DNA from: Fluviicola chungangensis | GTDB lineage: Bacteria; Bacteroidota; Bacteroidia; Flavobacteriales_D; Crocinitomicaceae | Reading direction: 5' to 3' | Assembly: GCF_007558725.1 (NCBI RefSeq) | Contig: NZ_VLPL01000013.1 | Coordinates: forward strand, 1-58,057 | Length of the DNA: 58,057 nucleotides | Part shown: piece by piece, positions 17,444 to 24,614 of the stretch | How positions within the stretch are numbered: the first letter of the stretch is position 1 | Layout: every line of letters starts with the position of its first letter | Program-made: the position numbers and the translations under genes | The notes under the pieces: generated by a model | Seen by the model: the letters and a program-made list of their open reading frames with translations, nothing else | What the model was told of the DNA's origin: nothing | The model's database searches: none

Positions 17444-17893
17444 ATGAATCACGAATTTGCACGCTGTTTTACAAAAGACCTGGATTCTTTAGCCAAAGAA
17501 GTAGCACTTTGCGACGAAACAATTTTATGGCATGTTCCACCCGGAATTACGAATTCCATCGGTAATCTGACTCAGCACCTGATCGGGAACCTGAACCATT
17601 TCATTGGTGCAACGCTGGGTGAAACAGGCTATGTAAGAAACCGGGAAGCGGAGTTTTCCGAACACTATTTAACCAAAACCGAAATGATTTCCGAGCTGAA
17701 AAAAACAGCTTTGATGTTGGAAAAAGTGCTTGGTTCATTAACCGATGAAGACCTGCGAAAAATATATCCGCTTGAGCCTTTCGGCTATCAAATGACTGCA
17801 AACCACATGATCATGAAGCTTGCAAACCATTTAGGTTACCATTTGGGGCAGATCAATTACTTGCGCAGAATTGCGCAAGGTCCAAAAAGTTAA
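17444..17893 (+). CDS. DinB-family four-helix metal-binding protein
   Basis: This 149-residue DinB/YfiT-like bundle has histidines placed as in the family's divalent-metal site (NLTQHLIGNLNHF at about 40-52, and NHLGYHLGQINYLRR near the C-terminus). Many members are thiol-dependent S-transferases or have unknown function. It starts 3 bp after the N-acyltransferase gene, so it is probably in the same operon, though a functional link to lipid synthesis is not known. Confidence 0.8.
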   Translation: MNHEFARCFTKDLDSLAKEVALCDETILWHVPPGITNSIGNLTQHLIGNLNHFIGATLGETGYVRNREAEFSEHYLTKTEMISELKKTALMLEKVLGSLTDEDLRKIYPLEPFGYQMTANHMIMKLANHLGYHLGQINYLRRIAQGPKS

Positions 17894-17910
17894 AATGGTT
17901 CAAAGAGGTC

Positions 17911-17995
17911 AATGAATTGAAAATGGAAAATTTTAAAATTGAAAAGTTTTTTAAGTAATCCCTGTCTTATCAATTGTCCATTTTAAATTTTCAAT
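17911..17995. repeat. AT-rich inverted repeat between convergent genes
   Basis: Sequence around 17915-17946 (AATTGAAAATGG...) is imperfectly complementary to 17970-17995 (...CCATTTTAAATTTTCAATT). It lies between the convergent dinB-like and rnz genes and may act as a two-way terminator. It resembles the 'aattttcaatt' dispersed intergenic repeats common in Flavobacteriales. Confidence 0.5.
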
Positions 17996-18906
17996 TAAAT
18001 CAAATACGTTTCTCCGTCTTCCACCACTCTTACGTTCTCAAACACCGGAATAGCTTCTTCCAGGTGTCTGGCACTGTTTTCGTAGCGTGCGCTCAGATGT
18101 CCCAATAGAAGTTTTCCCACTTCTGCCTGTTTGGCAATTGTAGCAGCCTGTTGCGCGGTGCTGTGAAAGGTTTGTTTTGCGCGGTCAAGCTTATCGTTTA
18201 AAAAAGTAGCTTCGTGATACAACACATTCACTCCTTTAATGTAAGAAACGATCCGTTCGTCAAAAATCGTATCGGAACAAAACGCATATGACTTACTGGG
18301 TTTTGCCGCATAGGTGTATTCATCTGCATATATCACTTCTCCGGATTCCAGCTCTACGTCCAAACCTTGTTTCAATTTTGGGATGAGTGTCAGGGAAAGT
18401 CCGGTTTCTTCAAACCGGTCTGCATTTAGTTTCCGTTCCTTCGGCTTTTCTTTAATCAGGAAACCGTTAGTGGGAATCCGGTGATTCAAAGGGAAGGTCC
18501 AGATTTCAATTAATTTATCTTCAAAAATTAACCGGTGCTCCTGTCCGTTTAGTTTCACAAAATGCAAATCAAACCCCAATTTTGCTCCACCTACTTCCAA
18601 TTGTAAGCGGATGATCTGCTCCAATTCTTCCGGTCCGTAAATGGTCAATCCTTTGTCTCTTCCCAATAGATGCAAAGAGCTTAAAAGCCCCACCAATCCG
18701 AAAAAATGATCTCCGTGAAGGTGAGAAATTAAAATGTGATTGATTTTTTGAATATGCACATGGTACTTGCGCAACTGAACCTGTGTTCCCTCTCCGCAAT
18801 CAATTAGGATATGCCGATCGTTACATTGAATATATTGAGCAGTCGGATTTCTATTTGAAGTTGGCAGTGCAGCACCGGAACCCAATATGGTTACTTCAAA
18901 ATTCAT
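17995..18906 (-). CDS. rnz: ribonuclease Z
   Basis: RNase Z (303 residues) cuts tRNA precursors at the 3' end of the acceptor stem. It is a metallo-beta-lactamase-fold enzyme with the zinc motif HLHGDHFFGLVGLL (about 62-75), further ligands in YHEATF (about 211-216) and GHLSARY (about 269-275), and the N-terminal GSGAALPTSNRNP. Length matches the short bacterial form. It is preceded 3 bp upstream by a STAS-domain gene on the same strand, so the two are probably co-transcribed. Confidence 0.94.
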   Translation of the reverse strand: MNFEVTILGSGAALPTSNRNPTAQYIQCNDRHILIDCGEGTQVQLRKYHVHIQKINHILISHLHGDHFFGLVGLLSSLHLLGRDKGLTIYGPEELEQIIRLQLEVGGAKLGFDLHFVKLNGQEHRLIFEDKLIEIWTFPLNHRIPTNGFLIKEKPKERKLNADRFEETGLSLTLIPKLKQGLDVELESGEVIYADEYTYAAKPSKSYAFCSDTIFDERIVSYIKGVNVLYHEATFLNDKLDRAKQTFHSTAQQAATIAKQAEVGKLLLGHLSARYENSARHLEEAIPVFENVRVVEDGETYLI

Positions 18907-18909
18907 GCG

Positions 18910-19248
18910 TTAAATCAGCACTGATTTCGCTTCAGCCAAGGTTTCGGAAATATTCAGGACTTTATCCAGTTGGGCAATTCGGATCATTTTTGCAACATTC
19001 TCTTGTAAACCGCACAATACAAATTGGCCGTTGGTGTCTTTGCACAAGCGATTTGCGGTCAGTACGGCCGACAAACCCGAAGAGTCACAATATCGCGTCT
19101 TGGAAAGGTCTAAAATAATCGTATTTACTCCATTTTTATTCAAAAGGAGCAATTCACTTTTCAGATCAGGAGCATTGGATGCATCCAGTTTTTCAACTGA
19201 AGACTGAATGACTGTAAAGTTGTTATCTTGCGCAATAATAAAATTCAT
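18910..19248 (-). CDS. STAS-domain anti-sigma-factor antagonist
   Basis: This 112-residue single STAS domain has the phosphorylatable serine in TRYCDSSGLSAVL (about 54-66), as in SpoIIAA/RsbV. Such proteins bind a kinase/anti-sigma factor when unphosphorylated. Conserved beside rnz. A possible signalling partner class, a SiaB-like kinase, is encoded at 23995-24570, but no direct link is shown. A -7-like box (TACATTTG) lies about 17 nt upstream of the start. Confidence 0.88.
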   Translation of the reverse strand: MNFIIAQDNNFTVIQSSVEKLDASNAPDLKSELLLLNKNGVNTIILDLSKTRYCDSSGLSAVLTANRLCKDTNGQFVLCGLQENVAKMIRIAQLDKVLNISETLAEAKSVLI

Positions 19249-19312
19249 GTTGCCACGGTGTTTATCAAATGTAACAAAATATTCTTTCTTAGACTCCGAA
19301 AACAGAAAGACT

Positions 19313-20242
19313 TTAACGTCCGATCTTAGCAGCGAGCAAATAAATAACAGCCATTCTGACCGCTACACCGTTTTCAACCTGCTGAAGAATAATGGATTGC
19401 CTGGAATCTGCCACATCAGAAGTAATTTCTACTCCCCGGTTAATCGGACCCGGATGCATGACAATAATCTCTTTATCCAAACTATCCAGGATTTCTTTAT
19501 TCAGACCGTATTGCATGGAATATTCCCTCAAACTTGGGAAGTATTGAATATCCTGTCTTTCAAGCTGAATCCGCAGCATATTCGCTACGTCGCACCATTC
19601 CAAAGCTCTTCTGAGATTATGCTCTACCTTAATTCCTAAAGTATCTATGTATTTCGGGATCAAAGTAGTTGGTCCGCAAACCATCACTTCCGCTCCCAAT
19701 TTCTGAAGCGTATAAATATTGGATAAAGCCACACGGGAGTGCAGAATATCTCCTACAATGACCACTTTCTTCCCTTCAACAGAACCCAATCGTTCGCGGA
19801 TTGAAAAAGCATCCAGCAGACCTTGGGTCGGATGTTCGTGCGTGCCATCTCCGGCATTGATAACACAAGTATTTGTTCTTTCCGAAAGGAATTTTGCTGC
19901 TCCCGGATTCGGATGGCGCATCACCACCATATCCACTTTCATGGAGAGAATATTGTTGACTGTATCGATCAGGGTTTCACCTTTTTTTACGGAACTGGAG
20001 CTCGCTGAAAAATTAACCACGTCAGCAGACAAGCGTTTTTCGGCTAATTCAAATGAAAGCCTGGTCCGGGTAGAATTTTCAAAAAAGAGGTTGGCGATGG
20101 TAATATCTCGAAGTGAAGGAACTTTTTTGATCGGTCGATTAATAACTTCCTTAAAACTATCTGCAGTTTTAAAGATCAATTCGATATCCTGACGAGTCAA
20201 GTCACGAATTCCAACTAAATGATCAACACTTAAATGCTCCAT
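19313..20242 (-). CDS. pyrB: aspartate carbamoyltransferase catalytic subunit
   Basis: PyrB (309 residues) condenses carbamoyl phosphate with aspartate, the committed pyrimidine step. The carbamoyl-phosphate site FENSTRTRLSFE is at about 54-65, the HPTQGLLDAF motif near 137-146, and HPGPINRG near 270-277. Length is typical of the PyrR-associated class. It follows pyrR with a TAATG stop-start overlap, so the two are one operon. No regulatory-chain gene (pyrI) is present. Confidence 0.96.
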   Translation of the reverse strand: MEHLSVDHLVGIRDLTRQDIELIFKTADSFKEVINRPIKKVPSLRDITIANLFFENSTRTRLSFELAEKRLSADVVNFSASSSSVKKGETLIDTVNNILSMKVDMVVMRHPNPGAAKFLSERTNTCVINAGDGTHEHPTQGLLDAFSIRERLGSVEGKKVVIVGDILHSRVALSNIYTLQKLGAEVMVCGPTTLIPKYIDTLGIKVEHNLRRALEWCDVANMLRIQLERQDIQYFPSLREYSMQYGLNKEILDSLDKEIIVMHPGPINRGVEITSDVADSRQSIILQQVENGVAVRMAVIYLLAAKIGR

Positions 20243-20781
20243 TATTCGGGTGTATACAATACAATTTTATCTTTTCCTTCGCTATTCTTCCACTCTACGG
20301 TTACACGCTCGGAATCCAGCGTATCCACAGCTTTCCCAACATAATCCGCCTGGATTGGCAAATCCCGCTGGAATCTTCGGTCAATCAAAACCATCAATTC
20401 TACACGAAGCGGTCTTCCGAATGCCATCAAAGCATCCAATCCGGAGCGAATTGTACGACCTGTATAAAGTACATCATCGATTAAAACAACGTTTTTTCCT
20501 TCGATCGTAAAATCAATATTGGTGACGTTCGGGATCAGTGGTTTTTCTCTCCTTCTGAAATCATCCCGGTAAAAAGTAATATCCAACTGACCGCAGGTAA
20601 CCTTTTCTCCCCTTACATTTTCGAGGATTTCTTTGAGCCTTTCGAGCACAAAAACTCCTCTTGGTTGTAAGCCAATCAGTACGGTATTTGAGAAATCATC
20701 GTGATTTTCGATTAATTGATAAGCAAGACGGTTCATAGTTAACTGAACCTGCTGTTCATCTAAAATGACTTGCTTTTCCAT
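20242..20781 (-). CDS. pyrR: PyrR: pyr regulator / uracil phosphoribosyltransferase
   Basis: PyrR (179 residues) is a type I phosphoribosyltransferase-fold protein that, in Firmicutes, binds pyr mRNA and also makes UMP from uracil and PRPP. The PRPP loop VVLIDDVLYTGRTIRSG (about 95-111) and the N-terminal VILDEQQ are characteristic. It is directly upstream of pyrB with overlapping stop and start. I see no PyrR-type attenuator in front of it, and its promoter geometry leaves almost no leader RNA, so its regulatory role here is uncertain. Confidence 0.94.
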   Translation of the reverse strand: MEKQVILDEQQVQLTMNRLAYQLIENHDDFSNTVLIGLQPRGVFVLERLKEILENVRGEKVTCGQLDITFYRDDFRRREKPLIPNVTNIDFTIEGKNVVLIDDVLYTGRTIRSGLDALMAFGRPLRVELMVLIDRRFQRDLPIQADYVGKAVDTLDSERVTVEWKNSEGKDKIVLYTPE

Positions 20782-20786
20782 CGGAA

Positions 20787-20816
20787 CAAATTTAGCAAAA
20801 GGATTCGATAAGTCAA
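20787..20816 (-). promoter_or_regulatory. promoter of pyrRB (leaderless geometry)
   Basis: On the minus strand TTG (20814-20816), a 19-nt spacer and TAAATTTG (20787-20794) match the Bacteroidota consensus exactly. Only 5 nt separate the -7 box from the pyrR ATG at 20781. The rest of 20817-21110 shows no gene or recognisable RNA. Confidence 0.8.
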
Positions 20817-21110
20817 CCTTTTTTTCGATTTTCTACCTTCGAACTAAATCGTTTTTTGGCACATTCCTGCAGATTGAAGAGATTAAAAATCAATTTTTTA
20901 CCATTTAATCAATAAAGTGAATATTTTACTCATTTTTTATGGATTTAAGAAAAACTTAATGTACTTTTGAAACAGGATCGAAAGAATTTTCACATTTTTC
21001 TATTTTGATATTTAATTTGGAATCTTAGATGTCGGAAGATATTTACTTTTTCATAGGGTTGGTTATTGGTTATAAATTTTGAAACGTAAATCCGGCATCT
21101 AGATTCCATT

Positions 21111-21455
21111 TTATCCTCCTTTTCGTTTGGTTTTGTATCCTTCTTTTGTCAACAAATCAATCACTTTGTCTCTGAAGGATCCCTGGATAATGATTTCCCC
21201 GTCTTTTGCAGTTCCACCGACTCCACACTTGGATTTCAATGTTTTTCCCAGTTCTTTCAAGTCCTCGTCAGAACCGATAAACCCTTCAATTAATGTTACT
21301 TCTTTTCCTCCTCGCTGCTTTTTGTCTAATGAAACATACAGCAATTGTTTAGAGGGTTCCAATGTTTCGGGTGCTTCATTTTCTTCAAAATCATACGAAA
21401 AATCCGGATTGGTCGAATACACAATATTTACCCGGTCTTTATTTTTTTTGCTCAT
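21111..21455 (-). CDS. SUI1/eIF1-like translation initiation factor (YciH family)
   Basis: This 114-residue protein has an eIF1/SUI1 fold in residues about 40-110, with the Lys/Arg-rich QRGGKEVTLIEGF and KSKCGVGGTAKDGEIIIQG motifs. Bacterial YciH homologues are thought to influence start-codon selection. It overlaps the end of the upstream GDPD gene by 4 bp. A homologue may be of special interest in a genome that appears to use leaderless starts, but that is speculation. Confidence 0.9.
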   Translation of the reverse strand: MSKKNKDRVNIVYSTNPDFSYDFEENEAPETLEPSKQLLYVSLDKKQRGGKEVTLIEGFIGSDEDLKELGKTLKSKCGVGGTAKDGEIIIQGSFRDKVIDLLTKEGYKTKRKGG

Positions 21456-22252
21456 TTGTACTTTTCTATTAGTGTTGCTTTAATGTCATCTGTCAATAAA
21501 TAGTGTGGAATTTTCTCCAACGCAGATCGAATTCCATTCGGAGACCGAACATCGTAAATGATCACTTCCTTTCCAAGTGATTTCAGTGAATTTACGTCAG
21601 AAACCGCAATATCCGAATTTCTAAAAATGGCGCCATCAACTATAAAAGCTGTTGAGTAACTCCAAAATTGCAGCGCATTTACCACGTTATAATACACCCG
21701 GAATCCCAATCCTTTGATTGTCGGAATAAATCTTCGCGTATTGGTCACCAGTGCCAGATCTCCGTTGTAAAAATACTGCTTTGCTTCTTTCAATGCATCG
21801 ATTAGCTTCGTTGAATCTATTAACCCGTTGTCCGTTCCATCGGATTCTTTTAAATCAATGATCAGACGAATTCCTTTCAAATCTGCCGGCAGATCAGACA
21901 AACGAATCACGCGTTCCTTTTCAAGAGAAGAATAGTTTATCCCGGAAAGGTAAGCATCGTTCTTTTGTGGAACCGCCCCCGTTCCGGTTGATTCCACATC
22001 CAGTTCCGCATCATGAAAAAGCCACAAAGTTCCGTCTAAAGACAATTGGGCATCTACCTCAATCAAAGCCAGCTGTTCAAAACTTCGGGCATATTTGTAG
22101 GCTTCCAGGCTATTGTCGTGATAATTGCTGCTTGAAATGTGTAACCCCGCACAAGCATGTCCGCCGATAGCAGTATCCGGATACAGATCTTTGTGCTTCT
22201 TACACGAAAAAAGAAACAAGACGACACATCCTATGATCAGTTTAAAATGCAT
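21452..22252 (-). CDS. glycerophosphodiester phosphodiesterase family lipoprotein
   Basis: GDPD-family TIM-barrel enzymes hydrolyse glycerophosphodiesters to glycerol-3-phosphate. From the ATG at 22252 the protein is 266 residues and begins with a lipoprotein signal (MHFKLIIGCVVLFLFSC), which decides the start over the ATG at 22351. Catalytic elements are the GGH near the start of the mature protein, DNSLEAYKYA, IEVDAQLS with Glu/Asp metal ligands, and DGTLWLFHD. It overlaps the upstream beta-barrel gene by 11 bp and the SUI1 gene by 4 bp. Divergence from typical members is notable, so substrate is uncertain. Confidence 0.82.
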   Translation of the reverse strand: MHFKLIIGCVVLFLFSCKKHKDLYPDTAIGGHACAGLHISSSNYHDNSLEAYKYARSFEQLALIEVDAQLSLDGTLWLFHDAELDVESTGTGAVPQKNDAYLSGINYSSLEKERVIRLSDLPADLKGIRLIIDLKESDGTDNGLIDSTKLIDALKEAKQYFYNGDLALVTNTRRFIPTIKGLGFRVYYNVVNALQFWSYSTAFIVDGAIFRNSDIAVSDVNSLKSLGKEVIIYDVRSPNGIRSALEKIPHYLLTDDIKATLIEKYK

Positions 22253-22754
22253 GATAATAACCGATTTCCGCAAAATAACTCCAAAGGAAGAACTGATTTT
22301 GTCTTCCCTTGTAGGCATCGTATTTCCATTCAACCGCCGGACCAATTCCACTGGTAACAGCGATCCTGTTTTTTATCCCAAAATCCAACCTGCAGCCGAA
22401 AAAACTCTCCGTTAAATGAATATAAGGATGTTTTTGGGGAACTTTGGTACTTAAAAATGAATATGAAAGCCGGATTACCGGGGCAATGACAATCCAGTCA
22501 ATGAGTTTGAAACGGTATGTCAGGTCGTAGCCGATATGAGGCTTGAGCTGTCCCTGGAGAATTGTATTGTTGATCCCGAATCCTAGAAATACTTCGTGTG
22601 AAAGTTTTTTTTTGATGAGCTGACCGCGGACATGGAAAAAGAAATCCTGCGGATGATATTGAATATCTGCTCCTACTGAATATCTGGCAGAGTCCTGCGT
22701 TCTTCCCAAAAAAGGAATCAGGAATAACATCCAAAAAGCAAGTTTTCGAAACAT
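22242..22754 (-). CDS. small outer-membrane beta-barrel-like protein
   Basis: This 170-residue exported protein has a signal peptide (about 1-19, ending GRTQ) followed by alternating hydrophobic/aromatic segments (FFFHVRGQL, SHEVFLGFGI, HIGYDLTYRF, IAPVIRLSYSF) and an aromatic C-terminus, as in small outer-membrane barrels. I do not recognise the family. It overlaps the GDPD lipoprotein gene, so the two are probably made together. Confidence 0.65.
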   Translation of the reverse strand: MFRKLAFWMLFLIPFLGRTQDSARYSVGADIQYHPQDFFFHVRGQLIKKKLSHEVFLGFGINNTILQGQLKPHIGYDLTYRFKLIDWIVIAPVIRLSYSFLSTKVPQKHPYIHLTESFFGCRLDFGIKNRIAVTSGIGPAVEWKYDAYKGRQNQFFLWSYFAEIGYYHAF

Positions 22755-22758
22755 GCCT

Positions 22759-22766
22759 CAAAAATA
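22759..22766 (-). promoter_or_regulatory. -7 box 4 nt before the beta-barrel gene
   Basis: TATTTTTG on the minus strand matches TAnnTTTG and ends 4 nt before the ATG at 22754. No good -33 TTG is found; instead a CTTTAG/CTAAAG inverted repeat (22775-22792) occupies the upstream part and overlaps the stop codon of the preceding small gene. Confidence 0.5.
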
Positions 22767-22774
22767 ACCGATTG

Positions 22775-22792
22775 CTTTAGCTAAAACTAAAG
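22775..22792. terminator. hairpin at the end of the small Cys-rich gene
   Basis: CTTTAG and CTAAAG arms with a 6-nt loop lie within a longer imperfect CCGA...TCGG stem (about 22768-22798). It covers the TAG stop of the 46-residue gene and could end that transcript or form part of the next promoter. Confidence 0.45.
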
Positions 22793-22927
22793 TTTCGGAC
22801 ACTTTTTACAGTGATATCCTTTTCTTTTATACTTCTTGCAACAATCTTTCTTTTTATCGCAAGAACAATTACTGCAGGTGAATAGAGGTAAAATCGTTTG
22901 CTGAGAGGAAACTTCTTTTTTAACCAT
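22787..22927 (-). CDS. 46-residue cysteine-rich protein
   Basis: This short gene encodes MVKKEVSSQQ... with seven cysteines in the pattern TCSNCSCDKK, DCCKKYKRKG and HCKKCPKL. The Cys spacing suggests a metal-binding or redox mini-protein. I believe similar small Lys/Cys-rich proteins ending in CKKCPK occur in other Flavobacteriales, but I have not searched. It has its own perfect promoter (TTG-N19-TATCTTTG, 22950-22979) 22 nt upstream, which strongly supports it being real. Function unknown. Confidence 0.75.
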   Translation of the reverse strand: MVKKEVSSQQTILPLFTCSNCSCDKKKDCCKKYKRKGYHCKKCPKL

Positions 22928-22949
22928 TCTTATTTAGACTAATTCTAGA

Positions 22950-22979
22950 CAAAGATACGCCTAGAAATCAGAATACCAA
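22950..22979 (-). promoter_or_regulatory. promoter of the small Cys-rich gene
   Basis: TTG (22977-22979), a 19-nt spacer and TATCTTTG (22950-22957) on the minus strand match the phylum consensus exactly, with a leader of roughly 15-20 nt before the ATG at 22927. Confidence 0.75.
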
Positions 22980-23084
22980 GAATTGTTCATAATTATTTTG
23001 TTAAAGAACAAGTTCAAAAATCGTTCAAATAATAATTAGAGACGATATTGAACATTTGACCATTTTTATTTTTTGAACCTCAAT

Positions 23085-23993
23085 TTAGTTGGAAAACAAC
23101 TGGTGTGCCAATCGAAAGACATGCATGTGGGCATTCACAATATCACGGACATCTTTACTATATCCGCCTCCCATGCTGCAAACAACCGGAATATTCTTTT
23201 CCTTTGCTCTGTGGAGTACCCACTCATCTCTCAAACGAATTCCATTTTGAGTGACTTTCAGTTTCCCCAATTTATCTGATTCAAGAATATCAACCCCACA
23301 TTGATAAAAAATGAAATCGGGTTCGAATGATTCCATTACGGATCCCAATTCTCTGGTCAGGATATCGAGGTAAGCTTTATCGTCCAGGAAAGTTTCCAAA
23401 GCGACATCTTTATCTGATTTTTCTTTGTGTATGGGATAATTCGCAGCTCCATGCATACTGAAGGTAAAGACTTCCGCTACATTTTGAAAGATCTCCGCAG
23501 TTCCGTTTCCCTGGTGAACATCCAGGTCGACTATTAAAATCCGTTTGAATAATTGTTTGTCCAGCAGCCATCTTGCCGCAATTGCCTGGTCATTCAACAG
23601 ACAGAAACCTTCTCCCCTGTCCGTAAATGCGTGATGTGTCCCGCCTGCAATATTCAGTGCTGCACCGCCGTTTTTAACCATTTCGGCACACAACCTGGTT
23701 CCTTCCATGATTCTCAATTCACGCAGGATCAATTCATTCGTATGAACAAATCCGCTAACACGCTGTTCCCTGGGAGAGCAATTCAGCTTCAACAATTTTT
23801 CCAGGTATGCTTCCGAATGAACCCTGCGAACAATCTCAAGATCTGCTAATTCGGGTTTTAGGAAATCTGCTTTTTCCAGCATGCCTTCATACTGCAATTG
23901 CTGGTATAACAAACCGTACTTTTCCATCGGAAAGCGATGTGTACTGGGAACCGAATGAATATAAGAAGGGTGATAAGCAACAAAAAAAGACAT
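23085..23993 (-). CDS. histone deacetylase family protein
   Basis: This 302-residue class II-like HDAC fold enzyme is likely a zinc deacetylase acting on acetyl-lysine or small acetylated amines. Motifs are GGTHHAFTDRGEGFCLLND (His-His charge relay), IVDLDVHQGNGTAEIF (zinc ligands Asp and His), and CSMGGGYS with the catalytic Tyr. It follows the SiaB-like gene by 1 bp, so they are co-transcribed. Substrate unknown. Confidence 0.9.
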   Translation of the reverse strand: MSFFVAYHPSYIHSVPSTHRFPMEKYGLLYQQLQYEGMLEKADFLKPELADLEIVRRVHSEAYLEKLLKLNCSPREQRVSGFVHTNELILRELRIMEGTRLCAEMVKNGGAALNIAGGTHHAFTDRGEGFCLLNDQAIAARWLLDKQLFKRILIVDLDVHQGNGTAEIFQNVAEVFTFSMHGAANYPIHKEKSDKDVALETFLDDKAYLDILTRELGSVMESFEPDFIFYQCGVDILESDKLGKLKVTQNGIRLRDEWVLHRAKEKNIPVVCSMGGGYSKDVRDIVNAHMHVFRLAHQLFSN

Positions 23994-23994
23994 G

Positions 23995-24570
23995 CTATTG
24001 TGTTCTGTCTACATCTGTGGAAATTGTAAATAACATCAATTCATCATTAACCGGAATGAACTGGTAATTCAGCAGACTTTTTGATTTCATTCTCATGGTA
24101 ATAAAACCAAGACCAGCTCCTCCTTTGTCCGAAATCAATCCGTTATTCAACGTTTCCAGGTAAAATTCCTTTACCTCCTCTTCGTTCATTCCATTCAGGC
24201 GATCCAGGTAAGATGCCAATTTTTCTTTTTCAGAAATTTCGGTGAGATTCCCCAAAGCAATTCGGTAGGCTTTATCATTGAATGCAACAATAATCAAGGC
24301 TTGCTGTTCATTCTCCCATTTTTTACCATGAAGAAGAATATTCTGTAAGCCCTCAATTAAAATCGAAAAAACACGCTTTACCAATGTTTTTTTATCCCCG
24401 GCAGAAATCATGAAATCCTCTGTCGTGAGGGTAAAACTATTTACCAGGTCTTGATTTAAAGGGCCAAAATGAGCTACTTGAACCGAATTGAAATGACTGT
24501 CCTTAACGTCTTGAATCCAAGAGGCCAATATCATTTTGGGTTCTATGTGAAGCGTACCAGGTTGCATCAA
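23995..24570 (-). CDS. SiaB-like family protein kinase (HATPase-like)
   Basis: This 191-residue protein resembles the SiaB/DUF6272 family, whose Pseudomonas member phosphorylates a STAS-like antagonist. Residues about 70-85 (FSILIEGLQNILLHGKK) correspond to the N-box helix and GGAGLGFI (about 152-159) to the glycine-rich nucleotide loop. It is in an operon with the HDAC-like gene. A single-domain STAS protein is encoded at 18910-19248 and could be a substrate, but the loci are separate. Confidence 0.7.
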   Translation of the reverse strand: MMQPGTLHIEPKMILASWIQDVKDSHFNSVQVAHFGPLNQDLVNSFTLTTEDFMISAGDKKTLVKRVFSILIEGLQNILLHGKKWENEQQALIIVAFNDKAYRIALGNLTEISEKEKLASYLDRLNGMNEEEVKEFYLETLNNGLISDKGGAGLGFITMRMKSKSLLNYQFIPVNDELMLFTISTDVDRTQ

Positions 24571-24614
24571 CTGTTAACAGTCAGTAAATATAGCAAAGCA
24601 AAAAAGAACTTATC

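Noticed and set aside
20782-21110. PyrR-responsive attenuator upstream of pyrR
   Set aside because: The promoter leaves only about 5 nt of leader, and no anti-terminator/terminator stem is visible.
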